Assembly (NCBI GenBank): GCA_027574665.1
Contig: CM050656.1
Span: 16,753,501 to 16,817,500 of the forward strand
DNA: 64,000 bases
Source: Rhynochetos jubatus
Lineage: Eukaryota; Chordata; Aves; Eurypygiformes; Rhynochetidae
Direction: 5' to 3'
The notes beneath the pieces are model-generated. The model saw nothing but the letters and a program-made list of their open reading frames with translations, did no database searches and was not told where the DNA came from. The position numbers were made by a program, and so were the translations under genes. The first letter of the stretch is position 1; each line of letters opens with the position of its first letter. Below are positions 39,001 to 53,723 of the stretch, one piece after another.

Positions 39001-42000
39001 AAGTAATGTAGCTGCTACTGTGCCAGCATCTGGGGGCAACACAATGTGTTCATGGCAAATTAATTGCCTCCCAGCCACCATTTCTCTAATCTTGACAAAT
39101 TTTAAGAGAATTTTCTCAAATCTCACTTGTATGCAGTTTTTACTGCCTTTTTTCCCATTACATATAATGATCATCATCACATTGGATTCGTCATAAAAAC
39201 ACCGCACCGATGAGTTAATAGAGGGCTAATTTTCAGAGCCAATCTTCCCCATTTGTCAGCGGGGGTGGGTGTTTGCTCTCACTACCTCCTCTTGAAAGAA
39301 TCCAGGATAAACTGTTCTCTAGTGAGGGATTTTTTTTAACATCTGAGCTATCATTTTAGGTTTAGTAAGTGTTCACTCACACATTTCACAGATCCTGAGG
39401 CACAGAGTAGCCACTTTTTCATTATTAGCTGCCCAGATCTGAAGAAAAACAAGTTTGGTTCTCGTTCCATCAAACTTTGTCCTTCAGGTTCCTCAGAGTT
39501 TTTCCCTCTTCTGCTTTCAAAACAAATCTGAAAATCTTATTGCTCATTTCTTCACCTGACCTGTTTCCGTTAAGCACTGCATCATTATCAGGTTTTTTTG
39601 CTTTGCACATCTGTATCACTTCTATTCATACAAAAAGGGGACGGAGATGACTTGAATCCTCTTTTGGGGACTGTTGGATGCACTCCTACAATTGCAAGGC
39701 GTATTGTGACTGCATCTTTCCTGGTAATGCTGCTGTAGTGACTTACTGAGGAACTTGAACAACGGCTGGTAATTTTGCAGCTTTGTAGCTGTGACTGCCA
39801 TGGATGCATTACCAGTAATCTTGATCTAGAAGCTCAACTCCAGATGACCATTTATATTTTAGCCTATTGGCCATTTTTCTTTGAAGTTTTTTATGGTAGG
39901 AAACAGAACATTACAGATCCTTGGCAAAATCGGTGGCCTTTCTCTCCATTTCTTCCTCTCCTGGCTAGTAGCCACATTCTGTCTAGCTCAGCCCAGCTGT
40001 TTCCAAGCAGCCTTTTTGTACCAGATATAGACAACCGAGGGTTTTTTCTGGGCTGAAGCAAGTACTGCTCACTAAGTACCAATCTGCTGAGTTGCTTCAG
40101 AAGCTGCAGTGCTAGGACTTCTCTCATCCTCTTCTCCCAAAGATGATGCACTGATCTCTACCAAAAAAACTTCCAGCAGCAGAACCAGTCCTCCCAGATA
40201 ACTCAGCTTCAGACAGGCACAGCCTTGTTTCAGATGTCTTACTTAAGAAAAAGCAGCACAGTTGCTTTTGCCATTTCTCCTGAATAGGGAAGCTGCCACG
40301 GTCACCGCTTACAATGAAGATTTCCTCAACCTGTAAATAATTCAATTAATCATTCTTCTCCCAGATTAGCCACGCTGGTTTTCTCCTTGGAAACCGAGTA
40401 TCAGATGGTGTTAACTTCAAGACAAGTGAACACCACGTCTATCCTTCGATCTGAAAGCAAAGGGAGTGATTAGCATGGTAACTTCCTGAGCTGCCCCGCA
40501 GAATGGCAGAGCACACAATACAAGGACAAAAGCCTCCTTGGTCACGGCAGTGTGGGAATGCGTCCTGTTTCCAGAGCTGGTGACACTAACCTTCAGCTGT
40601 AATGCTCTTCGAGGAGCGTTTCAGTAGCAAACAGGACTGTCGTAAGACACGAGAATTAGGGAGTCCACTGAACCATGCGCTTCATGTCAAACCCTTCGCA
40701 TCTCAAGGAATGGTGCTATTCAAGCCACGGAACCCTGGAATAAATTCTGTACGCACAGAATAGCAGGGGCAGCTTTCGCAAGAAGCGTCTTGCCAGGCAT
40801 ACTATGATCTGCAATCCCTGCCAGGGCTCAAACCACCCTTCGGGAAACTGAACAAACATCTGATATTCCTCTCGGAACCAGGGCTTGCTGCTAGTCCCTG
40901 CCCCTCTGCTCTCCATGCCAGCTGCACTAAAAACACATTCCTCTGAAAAAAGAGGCAGGTTTTTTTTCTACCACATTCTCTGAAGATTAACACCTCCAAC
41001 CTAGCTACATTAGGACAGCAGGTACAGAAAAACCAATTAGCGACCCTTTTCATTCAGAGACTTCATGTTCAACACCTCAAGAAAAACATCATTTCTTTGC
41101 AAGCAAAGCTCACAGAAACCATTTGTTCTCAGATGACCAGCACTCTGAGACAACCCAGTAGCTTGTGACTATCCACATCCCCAGGTGGATGATGTAAGAC
41201 TGCATTACCTGCCAGGAGACAGCGATTCCTGGAAGAGAACCGGTCTGCATTAGATGATGATAATTAGTGGATGTCTCACACTCCATCACTAGAATGGGGG
41301 AGAATTTACACAGTATTCTAGACAAAGTGAAGTACAGGCATTTATAGTCGCTCAACAAAACGCAGATACCCACAGTTCCTGAGCTGTCATGCTACACCAG
41401 CTGTCCACCTAGCAAAGCTCCATTCCACACACAGTAATGTGGCTGCTGCAATGGGGTCTTCATCATTAAGGGGGGGTGGGAGGCTTCCTCTTGCAGCCCA
41501 GAGGCCAGCTCTGCTCCCTGCTAGCCTAGTCCCTGCTCTGGCCCAGCCATCGCAACCTGAGACAGAGTATTTTGATAAACCGCAGGTAGATCCGGCACTT
41601 CCTAAGCTCTGCCTATGACACATCCCTCTTCTCGGAGCTTGCTACGGCACTGTCAGGTGTTAGGGGTTGTGCTAGCAGAGCTGGGGCACGGGGAACCCTC
41701 AGCCGTGTACAAGTACCATTTTTTTGAGGGTGTATCGTGGATTTGGCCCCACAGCCTGTGAAACTGGCAAGGGGCAGCTGCAGAGTCTGCAGGTAGAGAA
41801 GGACCCAGAGAAAGCATTATCACACTGCCAAGGCTAGAATTGCATAACTTGTTGCTAACTTCATATGCACACTAAAAATGAATGTTTTTTCTATATATTG
41901 AGGTCCAAAAGAACGATTTTAAAAATAACCTTTAAAAATATCAACATCATATTAGCAGATCGGCATTCAGAACCTGTTCTGACAAATTAAAGTTAGTCCA

Positions 42001-42099
42001 AGACGAAAGGAAAATAAAAATGATGAATGTTCACACTAACAGTTTAATGACATGAACTTCTGTTAGCAGGCCTAACCTCACTGCGCATTACCTAAGGCA

Positions 42100-43083
42100 C
42101 AGAAGCTTTATTTGAAAATAAAGCTAAAGCAGCCCTCCCTCCAACCCCGTTTTGCTGGTACTTTTTCATATATAGACCCCAAAATCCATGCAGCAGCATA
42201 TCGCAAACGCACCATATACTGGGTAGCACTTTGAGAAGTTTACCAGCTGTTTGTACCGAAATAAATACAATTTAGCAGCAAAGACTATCACAGACATAAT
42301 TTATAAATATCTAGTTTCTATTTTCAATTTTAGGATGAATATGTTAAGTGCTTCAATTCTTCCTGCATCATTTGGCTTCACGTTTCACTGATGCAAATCA
42401 TGTAACATCAACACTAATTATCAAATATTAAACTCCATCATTAATTAGATCGATGGTTTCTTCAGTTTTCAGATGTATATTTATTACAAGCAAAACCCTG
42501 AGGAATCCGTTGTGTCATAAGAAATACATCACTGAAATGCATACAGTGCAGAATTCGTCCCTCCTGTTCACTACGGATGCAATGCAATATTTGTAACGCC
42601 GGTATTTTCAAGTGTAGTTTTATTCCAGTGACCTATTTGCAGTCTTTACACACATTTCAAAACACCGTTATGCAAACATATCACAGGACACTACTTAAAG
42701 AATCTTTAGTATATACTCCTTTATAAAAGGTTTTGACACAATGGAAAAATCAGTCAAAAAAAAGCTCACGTTACCAGGTTTCTTGATAAACAAAATACCA
42801 CGAAGCCCTGTAACCTGCATGAGCACAAGTATCCACCACAATGGATCCCTCTTCTAACGCCCTCTTCCACATAATCAGGTTTAAATTCAGCTCAGTAGAC
42901 AAGTTTCTATCACAGAGCGGTCCATTTAATCTTGTGCTTTCCAAAAGGCAAGCATACTACAGAAATAAAATTCCCTACCCAACAGGAGAGAGAAATTCAG
43001 TAAACATGTATTTGTTTCCCATTCCAGCACAGGAATCCAAGTTCATTGAAATTCTCATTATGGCTAAAACCAGCACGCTCTGC
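42100..43083 (-). other. C1orf52: C1orf52 3' UTR, approximate extent
   Basis: AT-rich sequence directly downstream of the stop codon. Minus-strand AATAAA signals lie at 42,619-42,624, 42,480-42,485 and 42,107-42,112. The last is followed by the most GU-rich sequence and is my preferred end, but this is a weak choice. No other gene is visible here. Confidence 0.4.
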
Positions 43084-43166
43084 TTATACCTTCTTCTTCT
43101 TTGTCTGCTCCCCGGAGTCTAGTTTACGTTTCTTGGCAGAAGCTGGTTCATCATCTTTTTCACCAT
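43084..43166 (-). CDS. C1orf52: C1orf52 homologue, coding exon 3 (C-terminus)
   Basis: After acceptor TTTATTTAAAG (43,167) the exon reads (G)AT GGT GAA AAA GAT GAT and on, encoding D-GEKDDEPASAKKRKLDSGEQ then TKKKKV and TAA. It matches the C-terminal '[24 protein letters not shown]' of the human protein in layout. The KKRK and KKKK clusters look like a nuclear localisation signal, as expected for a nuclear protein. Phase 2 of the first bases completes the codon left by exon 2. Stop at 43,084-43,086. Confidence 0.95.
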
Positions 43167-45141
<1,975 letters not shown>

Positions 45142-45330
45142 TCAGACACGGAACTGACGAGCTCCGCTTCTGCCGTGTTACCCCTGCGGGCCTGGCGGGA
45201 GGGAACGCACGTGCTCCTCGGTGTGCTGGGGCGGGCACACGGGCTGCCTTCGCCACAGCGGGTTTCTCAGGTCCGCTGGAGAACGCTTGCGCTGGACTTC
45301 TCTCATCAACAAGGCCCACTGTCGGGCTCT

Positions 45331-46009
45331 GCATCGGCCGAAACACTTCCTAGCCCTGTTCAGGTTACTTACAGTGCCAAGGAAGCAGGATAAGGTCTTC
45401 GGAAGGGGCTTTGGCTTCAAGGTGATCGGTCCCCCTATTGCACGGACACTGAACCGGGTCCAGCTGATAGCCCACCCTCAATACCGGAACCTTGAAAGGA
45501 ACCCTACACCCAAGTACAATGAAAACAACCCTTGAAATGAGCTTCCACCGTCCCTGCAACATTTGCCAATCCTTTTTTGAGTCACGCTCCTCAGCATGCC
45601 AAGGTTTTGTTTCTCCGCCACTATCAAAAGAAATAAAAACCTTCAGTTAAGAACCAAGTCAATGTATGCGTGGCTGGAAGCAGCGCTTCTCTCATCTTTA
45701 AGAAGCTGAGCAATCGAGTCATTTGAAAAAACAAAGGAGGCACAATCAGGTTAGCACTACCAGTCATGACCGACAGAAAGCGTAAGCAGCCGAGGTCTAA
45801 ATTTCAAACGTTTTCCCCAGATGCTGCTCTTGACTGCTCCTACGGGCGCAGGTGTTTCTCATTCAGTCAGTCTTTCCGCCCAAGACAACCCTCTCTAACA
45901 AGACAATGAGAGCAACAGCCTCCCACACACAAACCCACGCGGCCCCACGCTGTCGCCCACCGCTCACAACCTACGCATTTTCACAGCGAGCGGGGCAGGC
46001 AGGAAAACA
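45331..46009. other. Spacer between C1orf52 promoter and BCL10 3' end
   Basis: Under 700 bases separate the C1orf52 CpG island from the BCL10 distal poly(A) site. I see no gene or repeat. The two genes are transcribed in the same direction, so BCL10 transcripts must end here ahead of the C1orf52 promoter. Confidence 0.6.
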
Positions 46010-46028
46010 GGCAATTGTACAAAAGAAT

Positions 46029-46034
46029 TTTATT
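46029..46034 (-). terminator. BCL10: BCL10 distal poly(A) signal AATAAA
   Basis: Canonical hexamer on the minus strand with U-rich sequence 5-35 bases downstream. It is the last good signal before the C1orf52 CpG island. Confidence 0.6.
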
Positions 46035-47763
46035 CCAAAAGTTGCGATAAAAAGATGTCCAATTGAAACAAAAGAAAAGCACGTGATAAACATTGGGTAA
46101 GAGAATACATTCACTTGCCGCCTCAGGTTAATAGGCTGCGGGGCAGGAGCGATCCCCAGGCAGGCTCCCTGCAGGCAGCTCGCCTCAGGCGTGCGGGTTT
46201 AGATGTGCAAGGTGGTCTTCACGCTGCGCTGATGCTCGTTTTCAGTGACGGCGGAGCTCGCTCACTCTCGTCCATTTCCCAGAATCGAAGAAGGAACCCA
46301 AACCTCAGTACATCATAGGTGGTTACAGCAGGCATTTACACAATCCATTTGTAGGCACCCCAGTACCTGCAACTACACTTCAATGGACGAGAGGGATTTA
46401 AGCCCACCCTTAGTTTCATGTCAGAGAGCAAACTTCTGGTTGCACATTTAGGCACTTAACTTCCAGGCTGCCTTCTGAACCAAGCAGTTTTGTTTGCTGA
46501 GAAGCATTTTCACCATCCTGACAGTCCAGGATCCTAGATGTATATAAGAAAAACAAGGCTTTTTATAAACGCTAAACAGAAGCCCGCATCTTCATCGAAC
46601 GTAAGCTAGTCATATACTAAGTATGGAGTAGCTGAACATTGCAGTTTATTTTAACCTACTTCCAAAACCAGAGTAAACACGGAAAAAACCAACCCCAGAG
46701 TGACTATACTGAGGTCCTGCAGATGTCCTGTGTACACAGAAGGGAGTATTACCTGGGTTTGCATTCGGATGGAATTACATGGCTCTAATGCTGTAGGAGA
46801 CCCCAAAGTAATTTAAAGCCTTAAAGTACAAACCTACCCTTTGATACACTTAACACACGCCATCACTCTGAAGTGCAGCGCTGCAGAACACAACCGTACG
46901 CATTTCCGAGTTTCTCTTTGCATAGTAATTTTAAAGTGATTGTAGGCCGACTTCAGAGAAAGTAGATGACAGCTCAAGAGCAGAGTATGAGAGGACTACA
47001 GCACGTTGTGTCAAAAAGTGAGAACATTCCCATGTTGAAGTAATTTCAAACAATTTGAAATGTAAACCTGTATCTGCTTTGAAGAGTAGGTGTCTGAAGC
47101 GAAACACTTCCAAGAGTCCTTCAGGTATGGATACTTTCTTGCTAACAGGACTCCTCCTCTACCTACCTACTGGGACAAAACATGCAAGTTTTGCTTCTTA
47201 ACAGCATTATACAGTAACAGTTTCTTACCGCCCACATGATGCTGTTGCAGCAGTTTACATTCCTTTTCCAGTATTACTGAGAATTTATATTTAAAGTGCA
47301 TCTCAAATCAGAAACCTCTAACTAATATCTGAGAATAGCATGCCAAGACTTGTGGAAGTACAGGTGCCAACTCGCATCACTGCAAGACCCGGTGCCTTTG
47401 GTTTACTGGTAGCACAGACGACAGAGTCCAGACAACTGAGAGACTTCTTGCAAACAAGCATAGCTACAGATTCGGCCAGAATTTTCTTGCTGTTGGTTGT
47501 GTTTGGTGTGGGGTGCTTTTTGTTGTTTGTGGGGTTATTTTTGCAAATGGAGCTGCACAGGCAGACACAGAGAGCAGAATTTATCCTACGGGGAAACACT
47601 GCATTTGGTAAATGAGTTTATGCTTTTTGGTAAGTGAGCTTAAGCTTTCAGTTCATATTTTTCAATACTCCCTACTTTTCCCAACCATCTTTCCCAATTG
47701 ACCCATCACAGAAACATTAAGAAAACCAGATTTGTTAGTTTCTGTAGGAAGAAAAAAAGCCCA

Positions 47764-47769
47764 TTTATT
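47764..47769 (-). terminator. BCL10: BCL10 proximal poly(A) signal AATAAA
   Basis: Canonical hexamer about 340 bases after the stop codon, followed by a T7 run on the transcribed strand. It could give a short-UTR isoform. Confidence 0.45.
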
Positions 47770-48108
47770 CTTTAACAGCAGCTTAGATATCTGCAACTAA
47801 ATGTGAAATCCTAAATATATTGGTTTAAAAATGCAAACCTTTGCTGGTGTAATACCATGATCTTCTGAAAAAAACTCCCTGAAGAACATAAAACCAAGCA
47901 GATCCAGAATCACCCAATTACATTAAAAAACCCCAACCAAACAACAACAACCACCCACTACAAACCACCTCCTTAAAAAAAAAAAGTAAACAGCATAGAT
48001 TGTTTCCTCTGAATTTTCTACTTAACAGTTTGAAAACATTTTTCACCCTTGTAAGGCATCACACAGAGTTTCTGTACCATTTGGATGAACAGACAGAAGT
48101 GACTATGT

Positions 48109-48476
48109 TCACTGTGGTTGAAGAGAACGTGATCTTAAAGGCAAAAAGCAATTGTCACTTGAACTAGCAGATGGTTCTTGCTGCTCTGACTGGAGCTCTG
48201 CGGGGAGTGGGGGTGCACCGGGGTCTCCAGGCCCCGGAAGGGTGGCTGAGAAAACCGCACTCTCTGCATTTCCCATCTCTGCGATTGGTAAATTCATTGA
48301 ACGAAGGGAGACAGCAGACACAAATGCGGCGGTGCTATAATCTTCTTCTGGATGATGTATCTGGGTAGACTCTTTGTCTTTTGTTTTATCAAAAAAATTA
48401 GATTCATCAGAATATGACCTAGAAAGATTATTTGTTCCTCCATACAGTGAGGTCATACAGGTGCTGCAGCTTAGAC
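48109..48476 (-). CDS. BCL10: BCL10 coding exon 3: MALT1-binding and Ser/Thr-rich C-terminus
   Basis: After acceptor TTTTTTGTCTTAG the exon reads (G)GT CTA AGC TGC and encodes residues 128-248, ending SLQPQ and TGA. Just after the CARD comes the short segment that in human BCL10 binds the MALT1 Ig domains. NNLSRSYSDES (142-152) aligns with human NNLSRSNSDES, keeping the three serines used for signal-induced phosphorylation and degradation. GDPGAPPLP (210-218) and FLPLRSRS near the end are also shared with human. The remainder is Ser/Thr-rich and probably disordered. Human BCL10 is 233 residues; this model is 248, the excess being mostly at the N-terminus. Confidence 0.97.
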
Positions 48477-49498
48477 CTAAGACAAAAAACAGACACTGGA
48501 TTTAATTACAAAATGCCGCACGCTTAAAACGGACTAACCTCTTCATCTCAGCGGTGACACCCCCATATTCATGACAAATTAAAACACATGCAGGTTATCT
48601 ATGCCGATGTGAGCCATTTCCCCATACCTCTCTGCCAGCTACAATCGGACAAAGAGGCACCATAATTTAAGCTTCATTTTCGGAAGTCAATTTAGCCTGC
48701 TGACCCATATTTTGACAGATTTTTCTCACTGTGTTTTTCAAACTTTTAAAAGCTTCAGCTATGTGGTTCTACTCCAACGTGGACTGCATTTGAAGGCTGT
48801 GTTATCTAAAGCTTGAGAAAAATTCAGGCCTTTCACCTATAGAGTTAAAAATGTACTTTCTTCCTTCTTTATTTCTCTTTTGATGGGTGTGGAAGAGGAA
48901 ATAAAGTATAAGCCTTCTAAACCAAAAACCTTATCTGCCTTAAAATAAGAGTACATACAGTCACTTGAAGCTTTCTGGGTCAAAAAAACCTTCTCCTACC
49001 TGTCTAATGCAACACATACATACATTTACAGTGCCTCATCGTACGTTCTGGCATTGAAGGCATATACAGGAGAATTGCCCTCAGGTTGCATTTGCTGGCT
49101 TATTTTCTGCTGAGGTGCGAGGTTCAGCAAAACCAGAGCATCCTGCCACCGCAGTAAATAGCTTCAAGAGAAACACAAGATGGAAGATAACCACCTATTC
49201 TGAGTTCTGAGCCAGAACCCTGCAGAAAGCAAAACTGAATTGCGAGAGACTTACCCATCAGAACAACACATGACAGGGGGCTTTGCAATTTGTTATTTAT
49301 GATGTGTTCAAACCATAAAAAGGCAAAGCCACGTTACTGGTGATATTTCCAAGAATGTTGTCCCAAAAACTAGAGGAAGAAAAAAACCCCACCCCAAACT
49401 GTACTAAGAAACAAGATGTAAAGAATTGTTGCTGTTCAATTTTGCAGACCCTCAAAACAAAACCTATGTCTTAGAAAATATTATTATAAAATTCTCAC
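48477..49498 (-). other. BCL10: BCL10 intron 2
   Basis: About 1 kb between AAAG|GTGAGA (49,498) and the TTTTTTGTCTTAG acceptor. AT-rich, nothing else recognised. Confidence 0.85.
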
Positions 49499-49787
49499 CT
49501 TTCAGGGCTTCGAGTTTTTCATTTTTTACTTTCAACACTACATCAGTTATCTTTTGTAACAGGAAGTTTTGAGTTCTTTCTCGTCTGATAGATTCAATCA
49601 AAGTATCCAGTCCCTTTGGGTTTTCTGCTAAGTAGTCCAACAACTTCCCAGTTTTTTTCCTACTGGAAGATCGAGAAGAAATTTCTTCTGTGTCCTCTCT
49701 AGTGAGTATTTTCTTTGAACGTAGGTAATCAAAGTGTCTCTCAGCTATGATTTTGTCACACAGGTAGGGTCGCATCCTTTCTAAAGC
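49499..49787 (-). CDS. BCL10: BCL10 coding exon 2: CARD domain
   Basis: BCL10 is the adaptor that CARD9/10/11/14 scaffolds nucleate into filaments, recruiting MALT1 to activate NF-kappaB and JNK after antigen-receptor and other signals. This exon carries nearly all of the CARD: ALERMRPYLCDKIIAERHFD, KKILTREDTEEIS, GKLLDYLAENPKGLDTLIES and TQNFLLQKITD. The match to human BCL10 is high throughout, with the same exon limits. Acceptor TTTGTTTTTCAG (49,788) is in phase 0; donor CTGAAAG|GTGAGA leaves one base. No stop or frameshift, so the domain looks functional. Confidence 0.98.
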
Positions 49788-52700
49788 CTGAAAAACAAAC
49801 CAAACTAATATTAGTCAATCTTTCAATTTCCGTTAGATGCCTGTATTTCAAACCTATATGTTTTTGATGCAGGTTAACGAAACAACTTTTAAAGCTCCCA
49901 CTGTGTTACCTAGCAGAGATTTTTCCTCAGTGTAAAGTTTTTTTTTAAAAAAAAAAAACTTATCCAATTTACTTACCCCTTCCATTTGTTTTCTTTATGT
50001 GAAATCAGGAGGTTTAATCAATTTACTTACCCCTTCCATTTGTTTTCTTTATGTGAAATCAGGAGGTTTAATGCATGTTAAATAATCAGGTGAATACGTA
50101 CTGAAAACGTTGATTAGATCAAGTCTGTTATGAAATGCGATAACCGCAGTCACCAAGTAAAAATGAAAAGACACTACACCAACAAAACCCAACAGCACCT
50201 ACTCACTCTGTCTACAGACACTCATTCTCACCGACTGCCACATTTCCATACCGTTTGTATCCACAAGGCACAACTCCAAAACACTGCAATTACTGATGTT
50301 CTCTGTACACTGAGTAAAAGCAGCCTAAGAGCAGCAGCATGAATATACCCACAGTCTAGAAGAATTTAGGTAAACACCACTATTTACAAGTTCACCAGAT
50401 CACTGGCATCCGAAATACGTGCACTTTTATTCAGATGTACCTACTCTCAACAACTTTACTGGCTGCTTTTTTGCCTTCATCAGGCTGCCTTCTGTTGGTT
50501 TAAGATTTTATACTGAACACCTGAAGCAGTTTACACCTGTAAGCTGAAGTCCTCTCTATAACCAGCAAAAGGAAAGAGGTGGAACAATCTGCCCGTGGGA
50601 GGGGACTCCATCCATCCTCTCCACACCCTAACATACAGTCAACAGCGGGTACGGTGAAGCAGAGACATCTGTCTTACGCACTTCCGCAGCGGCGCCGCTT
50701 GGAACCATGCACACCTCCTGTCAGGTCATGTTCCCTCAGAGATCACCCTCCTGGGGAAACAGGCTATGCTTTGTAACCGTACTCAATTCCAACCTAACCA
50801 CTCATTTATTTCAAAGGTAATTTTACAGGAGCAATGTCAGAACTAAACACTGCCACGTCACCACTTTTGATTTCCTCCTTGGAAGATCAAGTGTCCTATT
50901 TTTACAGTTATCAAACCCAATCTTCCTCCACCTTGTTCAGAGGGCACAAACACGAGTGATACTCATTTCGGTCTGTACTTCAACAAGCCGCTTGATATCA
51001 GCATCAAAAGAGAACCGACGCATGTGTCCACAACTCTGGTTTCAGTACCTACTACGCTGTGAAGATGAGTCGCAAACGACATCGCTGTGCTTGAAAAACA
51101 AGCTCTCGTTTTACATAATACTACAAAATTGGAAGTTTCTACCGCCGACGTTTTTCACTGCGAATTATGTAAGAAACCAGACAGCCACTAGCTGAGTATC
51201 ACCGATGTGAAAAAAGTAATGCTGCCCCCTCAAGTCTCATTTGATTAAGAACAAAACAAAAAACAAAACAAAAAGAGAAGGAAAAAGAATTGAGAGCCAG
51301 GAAAAACACTTACATACAAAACACAAAGAAATGGGAAGAACCAAAAATTCTTTCCTGAAGAAAGTTCTCAAATATCCTCCTGCTTTTTGACATTAACTTC
51401 CACAACAGCAGCATTTAAAAATGAAATTTTAAAAATGACTGTTTGCCCTGTAGCCATTTACTAGCTCAGAAGCAGGTTAAAGACACACGTTAAGACAGAT
51501 TATTCAGACAGCAAAATGCTAATTGGCATGCTGGTGCTAGGGCAAGGACCAGTAACTCCTGAAGAAAAAGCTTCCTGGACTGCTCCACCAGGAGGCTAAA
51601 TGTGTTCTTCTAGTTGCTTTTTAGGATCCAGCAAATACTGAGCTACCAATAAACAGCCTGTGGTTACACAGGTGTTAAAGAAAACATGAGATGAGCGTGC
51701 ATGGAAGCTAAAGGAAGGCTGTTGGCAGCACACTGTCACCACTAAGCTGAATGCAATGCAAAGCCTAAACCCTAAGGGTGCAGCCCCACGGTGGCCAGTT
51801 CAAGCGCAAGGAACACACTGCGTGCTCCCACCCCTTCCCTTGTACTGGTGGATGACAGGATCCAGTCAAGAAACTAACCTGGTGTTGGCCTTACCCTGCC
51901 CACACCCTCCCCCCCCCATTAATTACCCAATCCCGTTTAATGAGCCGTCACATTGGCACTAGCGGCGGCCTAATAACTATGACAAGAGCAGCGAAGAGCA
52001 GCAGTACAGCTTGTGTCGATTTAGGCAGCTCTGGAATACATCTCAAGTGTCCAACTGCACAAGCACACACCCAAGGAGTTCCAAATGTAGTGGGCAAAAC
52101 AGATTTCTTCAGCTCTCGTGGAAATCTCATCCTACCATCGGAGAATCAATCAACGCCAAAACAAAGAGTCAGTCAACGTTTCATCAGTAGATCCCAGCCC
52201 CAGAACGCAGGACTCCAGCCTCTGTAATTCCTCCTCCAGACAAGTTTACCCAGATCAAGGCATCCTCACAAGTCTGCTTGCCGAGGTGTGCTATCACATA
52301 ACATCCACGGGACTTCTGGTAGCGCAGCACTTCTGCTTAAAGCCACCCCATCAGAGTTACTTGAGCAGCCCTGAAACAGCAGAGTGAGGGCACACCGAAC
52401 CAGCAACCTGTATGAAGCCACCACATTTAAAATCTGGGAGAAGCAGCTCTAAAGTCACATTTACTGGACTGTATTTGGATGACAAAACTAACGTTATTTC
52501 TTCCTACATACCAGGTTTGCAACAAGTCCTCCAAAGACTACGGGAGACCCTGTAGGATTAAGGGCTGCAGTGACACGATGCACTCCTGTGAGGTGCAGCT
52601 GCGAATTCTGTCACTGACAGAGTTTAACGTACAGATCATGTCACAAATATAGTCTGATTTAAGCAGTTTTTATCTGTTTTGGTGTCACTACCGGATGCTA

Positions 52701-53723
52701 TCTGCTGCAGTATCACCCTGTGGTTCACTGAAGCAAGTAATAACTTGAAAAACACACCTCACAAAACTATGACAAAGCATTTAATTATGTACGCATGAAG
52801 CTAGTGAGAAACCAAGACTGAACTCCAAACATTCTCTACTGTACTTTAAGGGAACATAAAAACCCAAGTAAGTCAAACGTAAGACACCAGAAATTACAAA
52901 CAAAAGCTGTGGATGGCCAGTAAATAATGGATAGCCCGGGATGATTTTCTTAATAACCAGTCGAGGTTGGTTAGCACACTGCCTGCTTCACAGTCTAGCG
53001 GAGATTAACTGCAGGCCGAATGGGCATGAAGCCCTCCCTCAGACTCCAGGCAGCAGTGAGTGAATGGGGGGAGGAATCAGGACTCTACAGAACAAAAAGC
53101 CTCCCAGAAAATAACCGGTACCTAATCCAAATATTCACGGCCTGCAGGAGAGACTCTCACTAGCGCTAGGAGGAACACACACGTTTGCAACTAAGCTTCG
53201 GCCACCACGCTGCTCGTCACCTCCGGCCTGCCTCCCACCCTCACCGCGGCGCAGAAACACACGGAAACCAAGCCCGTGTTGCCGGGGCCTTAAATCGCGA
53301 CCGAGGAGCAGACCGCTAACACGCAACTGAAGAGAAGGGGACGCTCAGAGGAAGGCCTGGCGCGGGGTTAGCACCCTCACCCCGGCAAGCCCCCGCAGGC
53401 GGAGGCGCGGGCTGCCGCTCCCGGCGAGCTCCGGGCAGGACGCCCCGGGCCCAGGGCCGGCCCCGCTGCCCCACACGTGACCCGCCCGCGCCCACGGGCG
53501 CCCTCCGGGAGGGCGGCGGGGAATTCCGGGTGGCGCAGCAGGAGCCCGGCCTGTCCCAGCGGCTGCCGCCGTCGGCCCTGCCGCCTCCGCGCCGGCCTCC
53601 GCCCTTCGGCCGCCCGCTCCCGCAGGGCTTCCGCTTCCCCCGCCCAGGCCCTGGCCCCACCCCACCGCTCCGCGCCCCGGCAGCCCCGGGCGCTCCGGCC
53701 TCTCGGCTCAGCGCGTCACTTAC
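49788..53723 (-). other. BCL10: BCL10 intron 1
   Basis: About 3.9 kb between GAC|GTAAGT and TTTTTCAG. It holds the exact 54-base tandem duplication (49,965-50,072), poly-A/T runs near 49,939-49,960, an A/C-rich AAAACA-type patch (51,248-51,276) and a C-run at 51,909-51,917. No further exon or named repeat is supported. Confidence 0.75.
49965..50072. repeat. Exact tandem duplication, 2 x 54 bases
   Basis: Bases 49,965-50,018 and 50,019-50,072 are identical by eye over the whole 54-base unit (starts CAATTTACTTACCCCTTCCA, ends CAGGAGGTTTAAT). Identity means the event is recent, still polymorphic, or an assembly artefact. On the BCL10 strand each unit contains GGGGTAAGTAAATTG, a consensus 5' splice site. 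Confidence 0.93.

Larger units (their letters stand above)
46010..48108 (-). other. BCL10: BCL10 3' UTR with two candidate poly(A) signals
   Basis: Downstream of the BCL10 stop. A proximal AATAAA lies at 47,764-47,769 on the minus strand, followed by a run of T (GGGCTTTTTTTCTTCC). A distal AATAAA lies at 46,029-46,034, followed by TTCTTTTGT and CTGTTTTCC, both suitable downstream elements. The short and long UTRs would be about 0.35 and 2.1 kb. The ends are predictions. Confidence 0.6.
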
